A DNA stretch of 64,000 nucleotides from Heliopora coerulea (lineage: Eukaryota; Cnidaria; Anthozoa; Scleralcyonacea; Helioporidae). The notes beneath the pieces were generated by a model. It had not been told where the DNA came from, did no database searches, and saw only the letters and a program-made list of their open reading frames with translations. Within the stretch, counting starts at the first letter, position 1. Each line of letters begins with the position of its first letter. Shown here piece after piece: positions 12,582 to 32,600 of the stretch. The stretch is taken from positions 248,001 through 312,000 of the forward strand of contig JASJOG010000076.1 of assembly GCA_030142905.1 (NCBI GenBank), written 5' to 3'. The position numbers and the translations under genes are program-made.

Positions 12582-12982
12582 AAGAAAAAAAATCGTCCTA
12601 ACCAAAAAACTGTTAAATATGGTTATTCAGTTCGGTATTGCCGAGTAAGTCAGTTACTTTTAGACTTTAACACTGAATGACACCCTTAAAAATCTTAAAA
12701 ACGTCGTGGTGCTGGATGATTGATGAACGCTCACCTCCTCTACTTCCTTGCTTCCATTGCGCCCCTCTCCGACGTTCTCTGAATGCCCTCTAGGGGTCGA
12801 TGCCGCCCCCGTTGAGAAAGCTAGCTTAAAGAAGTTCAAGGAAACGTGCTGTTGACATGGAAGGAGCAAATTTGTCTCTCTCCCTTTGATTAGGGATAGG
12901 AGCGGTGACCTGGGTTCATTTGCTTTTGTTGGTTTTTTGGTTGCTCCCATTGTTTGTCGATTTGGCTGGCATAGAACCCTTA
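12582..12982. other. intergenic, nothing recognised
   Basis: A 96-residue minus-strand frame spans most of it but has no recognisable domain or splice context; I do not call it a gene. Confidence 0.5.
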
Positions 12983-13627
12983 GGCCCGGTTCAAACGTCG
13001 AGCCTTCATGTGCCGAACTTAATTCACTTTAGGTTCGACTAAGCTCGACGCGTGATTCAAACGTTGAACTTAATTAGTCGAGCTTAATTCCCGCAACGCG
13101 CCAGTCTTTGGATCATCATTCCCATTTGACTTTAGCATGTCACAGCCGTTGCAGTAACCAACGCACATTCCTATACGCCATCCCTCAACTTCTTCGTTTT
13201 CGTCACAGACGGAGCATCGATTACAACACGATATCAAGCAGGTAATGCATTTATACTTCGTTTTTGACTCGCAAACTACACAGAAATCATCTCTTTGTCT
13301 ATTCATGGCGCCCACTCAACTCGGAAAGACCGAGGAAGTTATGACGTGTTTATTTATTCAGAGTAGAATTTCGTATCATATTTCTCTCGTTTCAGTTCTT
13401 CTCGGTCGTCTGAATTAGGTTCGGCACATGGTAAGCTCGACGTTTGAATCAGACGTCGAACCTAATTGATAAAGCTCGACTTGGCTCGACAGAGGCAGTC
13501 GAGCTTAGCATTAGACTCGAGTCTAATTAAAACCGTCGAACTTAATTGATTTAGACGTCGGGCTAACCACGTGCTTAATTATTTGAATTAAGTTCGGCAC
13601 ATGAAGGCTCGATGTTTGAACCGGGCC
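12983..13627. mobile_element. short pogo-like element with zinc-finger remnant
   Basis: Termini start GGCCCGGTTCAAACGTCGAG and match the inverted right end with one mismatch over more than 40 bp; both are bordered by TA (12981-12982 and 13628-13629). Subterminal regions are full of short GTCGAAC/GTTCGAC and GAGCTTAATT units in both orientations. The only gene is a small zinc-finger frame related to the finger of the element at 4577-6344. It looks like a deletion derivative of the same two-gene transposon group but with unrelated terminal sequence. Confidence 0.75.
13070..13306 (-). CDS. short zinc-finger protein of transposon origin
   Basis: 78 residues from ATG (13306). It has the same cysteine layout as the N-terminus of the 4750-5469 protein: CVVC, then TKYKC--C, a CC pair, EGW and a closing C--C. 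The HIRAN-like half is gone and the frame runs into the subterminal repeats of the element, so the last 15 or so residues are probably not native. I regard it as a truncated passenger gene; expression is unknown. Confidence 0.5.
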   Translation of the reverse strand: MNRQRDDFCVVCESKTKYKCITCLISCCNRCSVCDENEEVEGWRIGMCVGYCNGCDMLKSNGNDDPKTGALRELSSTN

Positions 13628-13729
13628 TAAGGGACTGCGATCGCTAGTTTAATCAGTTCCATGTGATAGATACAATATGATGATTGAGAAACGTGAGAGC
13701 TTGGACAATATGATACAATATGAGTGGCA

Positions 13730-13778
13730 GATCTGTATGGGATTCACAGGGCGGGCCATAGTGAACTCCATACAGATC
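13730..13778. repeat. short palindromic MITE-like hairpin, copy 2
   Basis: Arms 13730-13747 and 13761-13778 pair at 16 of 18 positions. Arm core GTATGGGATTCAC and spacer AGGGCGGGCC parallel TATGGGATTTAC and AAGGCGTACC of the 1044-1094 copy. Confidence 0.7.
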
Positions 13779-15257
13779 CGACCCATCTAGTCTCGTATGC
13801 AAATTGCTCGTTTCACCACACGGTATGTCTTGTTTCTTATGTTAATGATAATCCACTGACGTGAATCGGAGTATCATTGAATTTCGAAGAGACAATCCTG
13901 CATGTGGAGTATGGTGACATGTAGAAAGCCAAAGACGGCAATGGGACTGCCGAATGTTACCAGAGTGGATACTAACTTATGTCATTTCACGTTTCACATA
14001 GACAAGCGGCCTTCGCTCGAACTGTCAGTGTCTGCTCTCGTAGATTTTAGCGGTTCTTCCCTTGCCTTTTTGGCTTCCTCCACGTCGTTCACCACTGCCG
14101 AGACAGCTCTCTACTTTTATACCAATGTTCGGAGTTTTGATTGATGCGACCATGTGGCTAAATCGGTCCATTCTTACAAGTGTCACAACCAGCTGATATT
14201 GGAATGTGTTTGCACTACTTCCTCCGGTTTTTATGATGAGTCCGTAACGCATTGCTCGCAAACTGCTGTAATTTGTTGTGACGTTTTATATGTCAACAAG
14301 CCTGCTACAGATAGTTTTAACAATTTGGTACAACTGCGCTTGTAGCAAGCTGCGACAAACTCGTTGGTGGGAACCTTGGTAAGGCTTGGTGAACTGAACA
14401 GCATTGTTAGAACGTGATAACTACTTCCTGCAAACTTACAGCTAACACATCTTGAAAAACAACCCCGCAGAAATGACAACGTTGGTAGAAAGTCTACTTC
14501 ATAATGGAAATTTAAACATACGCCATCCCTAATTCGAATGGTTTACCCAATGACCCTCAGTCAAAAAGCAAAAAACGTAACAAAACAAGAATGAAAAGCA
14601 ATTTTCATTCATTAGAAGTGGCAGATCAAAACTACATACTTCAATACCATACGTATAATAAGGTCATGTGGTTTGTGATGAACTTACTCAGAAATCCTTC
14701 AAAACCCTGTCGTCGGACGATTTGAAATATTTAAAGTGTCTGCTTACAAGAAGTCCGTCTTCAATATCTCACGATGTCAGCATTGCCACGTTGAGACAAA
14801 TGCTAACATTTATGTGATCTTTGTATTCACTAATGTCTCATTAAATTTGCTAAATTTGGTATCGTGTTCCTGATTCGTCAAGTCAATTAAGATCAACGTA
14901 ATGCGTCACAATGATCATCTGATCAATGATCACAATGATGGCTTGTAGCATAAGCAAATTGGAGAGCTGTGAAAATTACTCGAATTGTCAAATGCGAACT
15001 GTGATAAAAAAAAAAAAAAAAGAAAAGTGTTTAGGATGCATTTTTTTGGGCCCATTCTGACTATAAACGTTCATATATACGAACGAAAGATTGCACGGAA
15101 TATCGACCAGCAAAGAATGCGTTTTTCCTTTGAGGAATCGCGAGAAAAATTTTCTTGATACGAAATAATTTAGAAAACTTTAATCAATGATTTTAAACAA
15201 TATCCAAAGCAAGAAGGCTTGTTTCTTTCTATTGGTATTGCCATTATTTCTTCAAGG
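13779..15257. other. intergenic, one doubtful minus-strand exon
   Basis: On the minus strand about 13999-14100 there is a stretch reading VVNDVEEAKKAREEPLKS and on to a TGA, whose composition looks coding, but I cannot find a convincing exon upstream. Otherwise only AT-rich sequence and an A-homopolymer near 15005-15020. Confidence 0.4.
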
Positions 15258-16407
15258 TTACGTTGCATCTTCGACCAGGGACACGTCGGCTTCACACAGA
15301 GTTATCCGTTTAAATTGACCAAGGAAATGTCCCGTCATTTCTAGGTCGTGAATCTGGACTTCAACCGTATCACCAACTTTGTATGAGAGGCTAAAAACAA
15401 GCGAGAGAAAGTAGAATTAAACACCGTATGATGTTGCAGAGATCAGCTCGAGAAAAACAAGGTTGAGCTTGTTTGTATGTTGACCTGTCTCTCAGTCACC
15501 CTACTAGTTCTTGATAGAGGAAAATTTCAAGTGTTAAATGTCAGAAAAATTTCGAGTGTTTTCATGTTATAACACTCGAAATTTTCCTCCATCATAAAAC
15601 TTAACTGTTAATCGAGTGTAAATGCCACAATATTCTTCAGATATGTCGGCTTGTTCCGTCGTCTGGTCTGCTGTTTGTTGTATGTCTGCCTGTCGTTTTG
15701 TCTGTCTATCTGTCTTTCCATTTGTCTGTCTATTTGCATGCCTGTCTTTCTGTCTCTGTTTATTGGTCAGCTCGACTGCGTCTCTGCCTGCCCGCCTGCC
15801 TCTTTAGCAGTATTGTTGTCTTTCTGTCTGTCTCTCTGTTTGTCTGTCTCTCTTTCTGTCTGTCTTTCAATCTGTTTGTCTGTCCCTCTTTTTCCTATTT
15901 CCTCTACCTCATCCTCCTCTCCTACTTTACTTCCCCGATTCACTTACCTCACTCTTTCCCACCCTCTCTCCGAACTTTATGTCCCTCATTGTCCCATCCC
16001 TTTGTTTTGCTTCATTATCAATCACTTTCCCATCTTTCGATTTTGTAGTCCCTAAAAATTTCTCTTACCTTCCGAAAATTCATCCGCAACAAATTCCAAC
16101 TAGCAACCACTTACCTATTTATCTTACTCGAAGCTATCTTAACAACGGCGTGAAATTTCCACCCCATATCAATGTACAACTCGTCGTTGATGACATGGAC
16201 AATCTTACCAAGTACAACTTTATTTGCTGGTCGAACTAACTTAGCAAACTGTGATCTCCTGAACATTTCGTGAAAAGTCTCTTCGTTATGATTTCCACCA
16301 GTATCGTTACTTGACGCATCATAATTCGTAGAGGACAACCGCCTCACCCCTAAAGCTTTATAGAAATAATGGCGAACACCGAGATACCTTGTCAAAATTT
16401 TCGCCAT
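15258..16407 (-). CDS. MRPS28: mitochondrial small ribosomal subunit protein bS1m (MRPS28)
   Basis: Two exons, 16115-16407 and 15258-15390, joined by a CTATTT-GTAAGT donor and TTTTTAG acceptor, give 141 residues. The N-terminus (MAKILTRYLGVRHYFYKALG) is basic and lacks acidic residues, as expected of a mitochondrial targeting sequence. The middle, FRRSQFAKLVRPANK then VVLGKIVHVINDELYIDMG and KFHAVV, matches the conserved S1-like part of animal MRPS28, and the second exon (VGDTVEVQIHDLEMTGHFLG) matches the following LDLELTSRFLG region. It is shorter than the human protein (187 residues) because the C-terminal tail is brief. It is a component of the mitoribosomal small subunit. An ATTAAA lies about 75 bp past the stop on the minus strand. 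The start faces HDDC2 across 236 bp. Confidence 0.9.
15517..15589. repeat. hairpin in the MRPS28 intron
   Basis: Arms 15517-15536 and 15570-15589 are complementary at 19 of 20 positions; a third, direct copy of AAATTTCGAGTGTT lies between them. Confidence 0.6.
15645..15895. repeat. degenerate CTGT-rich microsatellite in MRPS28 intron
   Basis: Interrupted TCTG/CTGT repeats and pyrimidine-rich DNA; the overlapping Cys/Ser/Leu-rich plus-strand frames are by-products of this bias. Confidence 0.8.
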
Positions 16408-16643
16408 TTGACCTAGGCTCCTCTAAACAATAGTGCTACGACCAGAACATTACCGCTGGTGAAACAATACTGTTGGCTTCTGTTGGCTGATATTTGGAAA
16501 TTTTTCTTATCATTTAGGTTTTAACTTTTTAACTTTTTGTATTTTGTCTTTTATATATTTGTATAAACTACGATATAGTTAATTACGAATTTTTAAAATC
16601 GACTTTTTCGGTTTATGATAGTGCAATGCATTAAACGTTCCGG
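16408..16643. promoter_or_regulatory. shared divergent promoter region of MRPS28 and HDDC2
   Basis: The two start codons face each other 236 bp apart, so both promoters and 5' leaders must lie here unless there are upstream non-coding exons. No TATA box is placed convincingly for either gene. Confidence 0.55.
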
Positions 16644-19600
16644 ATGTCTAGTCAACTGAATGCTTGCAAACATAGTGTCAGTGATAGATCGAGTGGTCCA
16701 AGTTCTTCACCCAAAGTAACGGAGGAATGCTGCAACGAGAGTGTATTGGAGTTTATGAGTGTCGTTAGTAGACTGAAGGTAAGAATGATTATGTTATAAT
16801 TAGGATCAAGATCAATTTTCATTTCAATGACTACATCTAAAATGGAGATACAGTTAATGAAATTTTATGGATTAATTGGAGGAGAATGTAGGCATTAAAC
16901 CTACATGGAGTTTAATTACATTTCGGGTTAAGATTTGGGATTACCGCATCAACAGGATTTTGCGGGACTAGGCCAAATGGCACAAAATCTGCCAGAAAGG
17001 GTGGCAAATTAATGTTTTGTGGCTTTGTGGGGCTAATTCTTAAACAAATTCTGAAACATCAAGTTTAAATGGTTTTGTGAACAACTGCTGAAGCTTGATT
17101 GTCTTTAGTAGGGAAAATAATCTGAAAGTTGTCATCTTGGAACTTGATACATAAGAAAAGGCTTGAACAGATATAGTATTCACGGCAATATTTCAATCGT
17201 GTTTCAGGATAATGGCCTTGGTGTTGTTGTGTTTACTGTTGCTGCTACTGTAGTTGTTGTTGTTGTTGCTAGATACATACAATATATGATATATTAATGT
17301 CCAGCTTGGTGTAATTTTGAATTTAGTCAATTCAGAGAACTGGTTGGGTAAGAAATGGAGTAAGCAATCCTGAACATGTAGCTGATCACATGTATATGAT
17401 GGCTATTATGACTTTCTTCATTGAAGATGATCAGAATTTAAATGCAGAACGGTTAGTTAATAGTATATATTCCACTTAATTATATCCATTATCACATGAT
17501 TAAAATAATGTAAAAGAAATATGAACAGATTGAAATTATCACAAACCAGCACCCATTCTCTTATGAATGTATAATATCTTTCTATTAAGTGCCTCCCTTT
17601 AATGAACCTTTCCTCTAATCAACACCTTCCCCTAAGAAGTACCTATCTCCAATGAGCACCTCCTAATGGATGCCTCTTAATGAGTACTTCCCTCAAATGA
17701 CCACCTCCCTCAAATGACCACCTCCCTCAAATGACCACCTCCCTCAAATGACCACCTCCCTCAAATGACCACCTCCCTCAAATGACCACTTCCCTCCAAT
17801 GACCACCTCCCTCAAATGACCACCTCCCTCAAATGACCACTTCCCTCCAATGACCACCTCCCTCCAATGACCACCTCCCTCCAATGACCTCCTCCCTCAA
17901 ATGACCACCTCCCTCAAATGACCACCTCCTGGTAATGGGTGCCTCTAATAAAAGCTTCCCTCTTCAGACCACCTCCTTCTAATGAGTATGTCTCTCTTAT
18001 AAGCACTTGAAGCCCTATCCTTTAAACTTGCATTTTGTTTTTAAATGATTTAGTCAGCCAATGTTTATAGTTAATCAGTCTTTCATAACAAAACTAAGTC
18101 GTTTTCTTGCTTGGTCTGTGTTTTAGATTAACCTGAAAAATTAGTCACATATTTTAGAAATTTGATCGGATAATGTCCAATGACCAACTGTTATTTGCAG
18201 TACTGCCTTCCAAACCTCCAAATGACTTCTCTTGCAGAATGGAATGGCATGCCATGGGCTGAAATGACATTCCAATGGCTACCTTGGATGAAAAAACAAT
18301 TCAGAAAGTCTATATTTTAGAATGCTTTTGTTTTGTTTATAGTTGTATGAAACTAGCCCTGGTCCATGATATGGCAGAGTGTATTGTAGGAGATATCACA
18401 CCTTATTGTGGCATATCCAAAGAAGAGAAACATGCTAAAGAAAAGGTAGGCACATGATTGAAGGTTAATGACTGTACAATACAGAGGCAGAATTGTGATC
18501 ATAACTTATGTAGCACCAAGCTACCTCTCACAATTAAATCTTCCCTTCATTTACGATTAACCCATTAAGGATTGGTGTTCACTTTATGATTTTACTCTGG
18601 CTAACTCCTGGCAATTTTACTCATTAAAGCGATTAGCCCTGCCCCTTAACGAGTTAATGGAAACTTGATGTACTGAGACTTTCATACTGTAGCAATGTGG
18701 GTCACATGAACCAATCCACAACTGTCATCTGCTTACCAATGGAGTCTGCCCGGGATGACAGAGGGACCATCTTGATTGTGATCTGTTGGTTACATGTTTC
18801 TTTTCTGACAGTGACTTTTCTATCCTGGAGTGTTGGGTTGGAACAGAAAATGACTTTATATTTAAGCAAACAAGAACCTCAAAATGAAATAAATTCAGTC
18901 CTGCCAAACTCATTTTAATTTTAAACCTTTTTCAAAACTAAACCCTTTTGTACTCAGGCATTCGCCTGAGTAAAATGTGTTGATTATGAACTCAAGTAGC
19001 CAACCAAAACTTCAGACATTGTGAGCTGGCTTAGCAGAAATGGGTTAATACAAGAGAAGGTAATCAAGCTAGAATGGTTTATCGCTTATGAATGTGTTAG
19101 TTACCACTTACAGTAGTGTCATGAAACATTTTCAAAAATTACACCAAATCTAAATTTCAACAGGCAGCAATGGAGCAGATAGTATCTCTGGCAGGAGCTA
19201 AGGTTTGTGAGAATTTTGTTCCTGGCCCTTTCTTGCACAATTCTTTTTAAAGTCACGATATTTCCACCATGTCCCTGTCTTATTGCCGCCATTATTACGT
19301 CCTTGTGACAGTTACTTTGTTTCGCTACAGGTTGGTCAAGAGTTGCTATCCTTGTGGAAAGTAAGTTTTCACATCGTTAATGGACATTAATTTGTTTTTG
19401 TGCCACTGTTTCATGACAGAAGGAACGGAGGGAGGAGAAAGACGTTGTAAGAGTCTGGATTAAATAAAGAACAAGGCTAAAGACGGTTTTAAAAGTTGGG
19501 TAAATTGGATTTTATTAAAGAGCGCTCCGAATACGGGAATCTTGGAATTTGATTGGTTCATAAGCAGTCAGATATTTCTTGTATTGCCCGCTCAAAGGTT

Positions 19601-20658
19601 TTATTGACCTCTCTTGTTCGGTCTGTACTAGTGAAATATCGGACTTCTGTTTTTGCACGAATCTCGACTTGCTGCGTTCGTCTCTGTCCGTACTTAAAAA
19701 CATCGGTCCGACATTTCACTAGTGCAGACCGCACACTCGGTCAGTAAGTAGTAAGTCTTCATGTTTTTGGCAGGTCAATCTATGTCTTTCACTTTTAACC
19801 TTTGTCAGGAATACGAGTCCCAAAGATCTGCAGAAGCTCAATTTGTCAAGAACCTTGATCGATTTGACATGATCTTGCAAGCACATCAGTACGAGTTACG
19901 TTAGTATCTTAAAACGTTACGCAGTCAAACCTTAATCTACTTTTCAAAAATCAACTTATCGTTTTATTGCTTTTCCTCTAGGCAATGGAAACGTTGGCCA
20001 TCTTCAAGAGTTTTTTGACTCCACTAACGGTAGGCAAAATTACTTCATTATGCTACTCACTATTTTGACCTTATTTTGAGTCAAATGTTTTCTTTCATAT
20101 GGCATTTTTTTCGAAATTAAAACCCCGTTTACACTGTTAACATTTTGGGCACCGCTTGGCTAAAATTTTGGCACGCGTGCCGCTACTTTTGGGCGAGGCA
20201 CGGGTGATTTTCACAGTGTAAACGGTACGGACTTCTTAAAATTTGGTACCCGTGCCTGAAAATTTAGCCGTGGTGAGCACGTACCTCTGTATATGTAGGT
20301 CTTGACACGGCAAATTAGCCGTGCCGTGCCCAAAATATTACAGTATAAACGGAGTTATAGATAGTTTAACCCCCAAGGCGTGGCGAATTTTGAATTTGTC
20401 CCCAAAGAATTAAGAACCACATTTTTATTTTCTGGTTTCCAAAAAGAGATCATCGTTTGATCACCAGGAATTGAACTGCTGACTTTTTTCCTTGGTGTTT
20501 TAGGGAAGTTCGAACATGACATGATTAAAGGTTGGGTAGAAAAATTACAAGATCAACGCAAGCTGAATAAAGAGCATAAAAGTTGTACACCAGATACTGG
20601 CCTTGCTACAGGAAAGGAACATTCGAACGGAAAAATTTGTAATGAAATTAATGGCTAG
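16644..20658 (+). CDS. HDDC2: 5'-deoxynucleotidase HDDC2
   Basis: Eight exons: 16644-16778, 17327-17451, 18343-18445, 19164-19202, 19331-19360, 19809-19899, 19982-20029, 20504-20658; all junctions keep frame and give 241 residues (human about 204). It is an HD-domain metal-dependent phosphohydrolase acting on deoxynucleoside 5'-monophosphates, known from the HDDC2/YfbR family. Visible signatures: RTGWV at 49-53, the metal histidine of ADHM (H66), the HD pair in [12 protein letters not shown] (H95, D96) with E99, and the distal metal aspartate in NLDRFDM (D161). The FFDST-GKF segment near the end is also typical. The first 45 residues and the last 30 (Lys-rich, [11 protein letters not shown] onwards) are lineage-specific. 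An AATAAA begins two bases after the stop codon (20661). Introns carry a 17 bp minisatellite and three MITEs. Confidence 0.92.
17690..17935. repeat. 17 bp minisatellite in HDDC2 intron 2
   Basis: About 14 tandem copies of CTCAAATGACCACCTCC with occasional CAA/CCA variants; more diverged units extend back to about 17600 and on to 17990. Confidence 0.9.
18558..18656. repeat. MITE of the TTTTACTCTGGCTA family, copy 2
   Basis: Starts TTAACCCATTAAGG, ends CCTTAACGAGTTAATGG, with the internal ATTTTACTCTGGCTAAC; lies in HDDC2 intron 3. Confidence 0.65.
19601..19748. repeat. MITE with roughly 43 bp inverted ends
   Basis: The best part of the arms, 19619-19644 and 19706-19731, pairs at 24 of 26 positions (core CGGTCTG-ACTAGTGAAAT); pairing continues more weakly outward. 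Lies between HDDC2 exons 5 and 6. Confidence 0.7.
20123..20354. repeat. MITE with GTTTACACTGT-type inverted ends
   Basis: Left end CCCCGTTTACACTGTTAACA matches the inverted right end with a few mismatches for about 30 bp. An additional internal AGTGTAAACGGT near 20216 suggests a composite or nested structure. Interior rich in GCACGGGTG/CACGTGCC motifs. Lies in the last HDDC2 intron. Confidence 0.7.
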
Positions 20659-21192
20659 TAAATAAACACCTCGTTCACAGGGCTCACTACATGCCCAGTT
20701 TCAACCCGGGTTCGCGAATAATTCCCATCGAAAATCGTCTTGGGATAACACGACACAAACTTTATCACAGACTGAGCTATTGTATTTTCAAACTGTGATA
20801 AAAAAAAGTAGCTTCGAGCGGATTTTTGAAATGAAACCATTAATGTGGTGAGTACAGAACAGCTTTTTTCTTAATTTTCAATTAGCCTAAACTGCTGTTT
20901 GTTTTACTTGTGTTGAAACGAACCATCTTTGTCGATGATTTTTAATTAATCGTTTAATTCAACAAGTTTGACATATATTTGTAGAGGATTTTAAGCGAAA
21001 CGTTGCTTCGGTAACGTCTTTCGTTAAAAATTCATCCAAAAAAACCGTCCCTTTTTAACGGCACCTTTAAACACAAAACCATCATGCTTTTCGCGTGTGT
21101 TTCTACCAGCACACCGAATCCTCCGATGCGTTCTTAGTTTCATGACGTCATAATTTTACTGAGACAACTTCCCGCGGCCTGATGAGCGTCGG
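20659..21192. other. HDDC2 3' end and upstream region of the next gene
   Basis: Contains the HDDC2 AATAAA (20661-20666) and a perfect CRE-type TGACGTCA at 21143-21150, 43 bp before the next predicted start codon. No further exon seen. Confidence 0.6.
21143..21150. promoter_or_regulatory. CRE/ATF palindrome TGACGTCA
   Basis: A perfect 8 bp CRE consensus just upstream of the 21193 gene. Position fits a promoter element; binding is inferred only. Confidence 0.4.
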
Positions 21193-23238
21193 ATGAATGG
21201 GTTCCCTGATCAGCAGGTATGCATTAGAAACTTACATCGATATTTTCATTACTTTTTTTCTTTGTATCATTCTTATTAGTCTTGTGTATTGGTCAGTGAA
21301 AAAGTGTTACAGAAATTGAGTAGTGACTTCCATTCAAGCGACTGCACCTTCTTCCAAATTCTTCGAAGCACATAATACTGTCCTTGAAGTTTTTCAGACA
21401 CTAAAGCGATCTCATTTAGGGGATGTTTGTAGGTAGCGAGCGAGACCACGCGCTTACAGTAATTGTTACTTTTCAAGTTATGTTAATTTGAGACCGTAAC
21501 AGGCTGAGTAGGCACTTGGCCAACATGTTGGCAAACTGTAAACCAATCCGATCCTATGCACTGTTCACGTGATTTCAACCTCATCTGCACAAAAAGGCGT
21601 CTACAGTCCTTGCGAATGGGCCATTTTTTCGATAGAACTGAAGATGCCAAACAACAGGCTACGGAAAATAATGCTTGCAAACCAATGCGTTTGAAGCGAC
21701 TTACTCGTGATGGTGGAAGTTTGTCGTGTGAAAATACAAGCTTCCTGGAAACTTGTATTTTCGTGTGAAGGCGCTTTTGTACTTGCATGCAAACTTAAAA
21801 ACGATCAAACGTAGGAAAAATCTATGCATTTTTACTAGGCCAAGTTGATGGGAAACTGGTGAAAGTTGTGGACCTTGCGAGACTCAAATTTAAACTTGCC
21901 GTGACTTGCGCTTTTTCTTTTTCAGGGTTCTACTGTTTTTTCAGGATCTAAAGAAACGGGTTACAACACGTAAAAACTACAACAATCTTGAAAACGATGG
22001 AGAAACCGAGCTACTTAGCCAGTCAACCCCCGACACGACTGAAGGCGGGAAAGATGCGACGCAAGTCGCAGATCGTTCTCCAACGAAACAAAATCAAGAG
22101 CATTACAAAAAGGACGTGAAATCAGTTAAGCTACCGAAACGTAAATCTAGACCTCGTTGGCTTACTCAGGAGAATTCTGCGACCGCTGTTTCGCTAGCTG
22201 ACCAGGGAGGGGGCCGTATTGCAGCACTGAAACAACAACTACAGGATCAACAAAATAACCACACATTTAAAAAGACGTTTATCCCTCTGGTTAGGTCTTT
22301 GTCAGAAGGAACCGTTGCCAAAAGACGACGGAGTTTATGTAAAGTAAGCGGACACTCTTTGTTTGCTGAAGTGATCCTGCTCTGCAGTTTTACCCAACTT
22401 CATTTACTATGTTTCGGGTCTGCTGTAGTTCCTCTGTTTTATGGTCTTGTCTCTTCAGTTTAATCTGGTGTTTAATTTTTATTCCTTTAATTCCTTTTCC
22501 TTCCCATGCTGTCCTGTCGTTTCCTTTTTTTCTCACCCTCCCTTGTCTTTTGTTTTCTTTTCGTTTCTTTCGGGTTTTTTTCTCTCCTTTCTTTTCTCCT
22601 GTTTCTCTACTTTTCTTTTCCTTTTCTCTTTTTTCTTTCTTTTACTTTCCTTTTTCTTTTCCTTTCCTCATTTTCTTTCCTTTCCCTTTTTCTCCTTTTC
22701 TCTTTTTTTCACTTTCCTTTTTCTTTTCTTACCTTTTCTTTTCATTTAATTCCTTCCTTTTCCTTTCCCTTTCATCATTCATCATGTTCTGTACAAACTT
22801 TCCTTCCTTTCCGTTCCTGTTTAATCTTCTTCTTTCATTACTCTCCTTTTCTTTTCCGTCTTCTTTGCCATTTTTCCTCATTGCTGTATTTTTTTCTTCT
22901 CTTTCTCTCCATTTCTCTCCATGTCTTCCATTTCTTTCCACTTTCTTTGTGTCTTGTTTCTTTTTCACCCATTTTCTCCACTGTCCACCAACTTCTTCCT
23001 TCTTTTTCACTTTTTACTTCTTTCGCAGTAATATGTCGTATGATGTTAAGTGGTGTAGCATTTTTTGATATTTCTCACATTCCTTTTCCAGTTGTTTGCA
23101 GCCAAAGACAACTTTGCACCGACTCTGTTCCCATTATTTCCTAGACCAATAGCGCTGAAGAATTTTGCCAGTCCAAAACCATCACTGCAGCGTTCCTTAT
23201 CTGCAGACTTTTATGACATAGTCGAAAGATGTCTTTGA
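21193..23238 (+). CDS. unrecognised basic, probably nuclear protein (189 aa)
   Basis: Three exons, 21193-21216, 21945-22343 and 23092-23238, all phase 0. Exon 1 encodes only eight residues (MNGFPDQQ) and is the least certain. The middle exon has two candidate AG acceptors; only the second (after 21944) leaves the frame open. The product is Lys/Arg-rich with clusters (KLPKRKSRPRW, AKRRRSL) that could be nuclear localisation signals, SP/TP sites (SPTKQ, STPDT), a short Gln-rich segment (ALKQQLQDQQNN) and a C-terminus with FPLFPRPIALKNF and RSLSADFYDIVERC. No transmembrane segment or known domain recognised. AATAAA at 23314-23319 supports the 3' end. Splice consistency and codon character make it a likely gene; I cannot name a family. 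Confidence 0.6.
22460..23020. repeat. polypyrimidine tract in intron 2 of the 21193 gene
   Basis: More than 500 bases of almost pure C/T (CTTTTCC-type) on the plus strand; the overlapping Phe/Ser/Leu-rich and minus-strand Lys/Glu-rich frames are artefacts of this bias. Confidence 0.9.
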
Positions 23239-23835
23239 AAATCTAAATTTCGTTTCAATGTTTCTCCACGTGATAGTTCTTCAGGTGCTTTTGTAATACT
23301 GTGTCATCGAACAAATAAATTTACCTGGTGCTAATCATGACTTTTATGGCTGTTGATTTCCAGGAGTTTTTCCATTTTACTCCTTAGAAGTAGCCTATGA
23401 AGGCCCAGCAAAGGCAGGTCTTGTAACTATCAGAATCTCAACTCTTTCTAGACGGGATGCGTCTTCTATTATTTTACTCTGGGTAAAATCAGACAGAAAA
23501 CTCATAAGCCTGTCATGTCTCGAAATGTGATAAAAACACGGTTGCTTTTTTCCACAAGTTTTTTAGACTTATACATTTAATTTTCAAACTTTCTTCGCAA
23601 ATTAGTGTGTTAAGAGATTTGTTTTTCAAGTCATTTAAACTCGCAATACTTGATTTATCGGATTTAAGCACAGTTGCTCGTTGTTCAAATTTTACTTCTC
23701 AAGACTTTACGTGCTGAAAATTTCCTGCCCTCCAGACGAAAGTCCTCTCATAATTGTGCCCCTTTCTGAAAATCTTCGATGTACCCCCTGCCAGACGATC
23801 TATGTCAAAAAAAAAAACAACCCAAAAACATTGAT

Positions 23836-23960
23836 TGGCATTCAAGGGTGGTTTAAGTTTAGAAATCATAAGACTTTCTCTTGCGAAAAGTTCAGAGGCA
23901 GAAGAACAGGAGGATAGGATTTTGAAGTCGTTGAGTGACGCAGTAGGCGTATCTTTAACC
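23836..23960 (-). pseudogene. Penelope-like endonuclease C-terminal fragment
   Basis: About 110 bases are close to 55630-55740 (shared TTTAAGTTTAGAAAT, CAGAAGAACAGGAGGATAGG and TTGAAGTCGTTGAGTGA), the part of the other remnant that lies just after the GIY-YIG motif. It is flanked by unrelated sequence, so only a short relic remains. Confidence 0.6.
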
Positions 23961-24168
23961 TATAAAATTTGTTTCACAAATGCACCTTGGCGGAATCGCG
24001 TTGTGAAAGATTTTGCCTCCGGTTGTAACACCCAGAGGTATTGTTATTATTTATTATAAATATGTGTGTTTTGGCGCAAAATTTTGGCGAGCGTCCTTAA
24101 CAAATGCTGTGTGAAGTGCACCAAGTTAGTAGTTATAGAATGTCTGCGAAAGATTTGGACTACACACA

Positions 24169-24176
24169 TGACGTCA
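24169..24176. promoter_or_regulatory. CRE/ATF palindrome TGACGTCA
   Basis: Perfect consensus 172 bp before the start codon of the NAK-family kinase gene; function inferred from position only. Confidence 0.35.
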
Positions 24177-24348
24177 GATCATTAGTGAAGTCGAGAGGAC
24201 TGGACACTAACGTTTCCAAAGTGGTGCCCTTGGGTAATGTAGTATGATTTTTCGATTACGGGATGTAATGTGCAAGACAAGGAACCAAAAGTCGTTATTT
24301 TCTTTTGCATTGAGCTATTGGGACTACTAAAATACGAAGAAAAGCGTT

Positions 24349-32600
<8,252 letters not shown>

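Larger units (their letters stand above)
23239..24348. other. intergenic with a Penelope-like fragment
   Basis: Holds the 3' untranslated end of the previous gene, a PLE endonuclease fragment (23836-23960, minus) and a CRE-type palindrome at 24169. No host exon recognised. Confidence 0.6.
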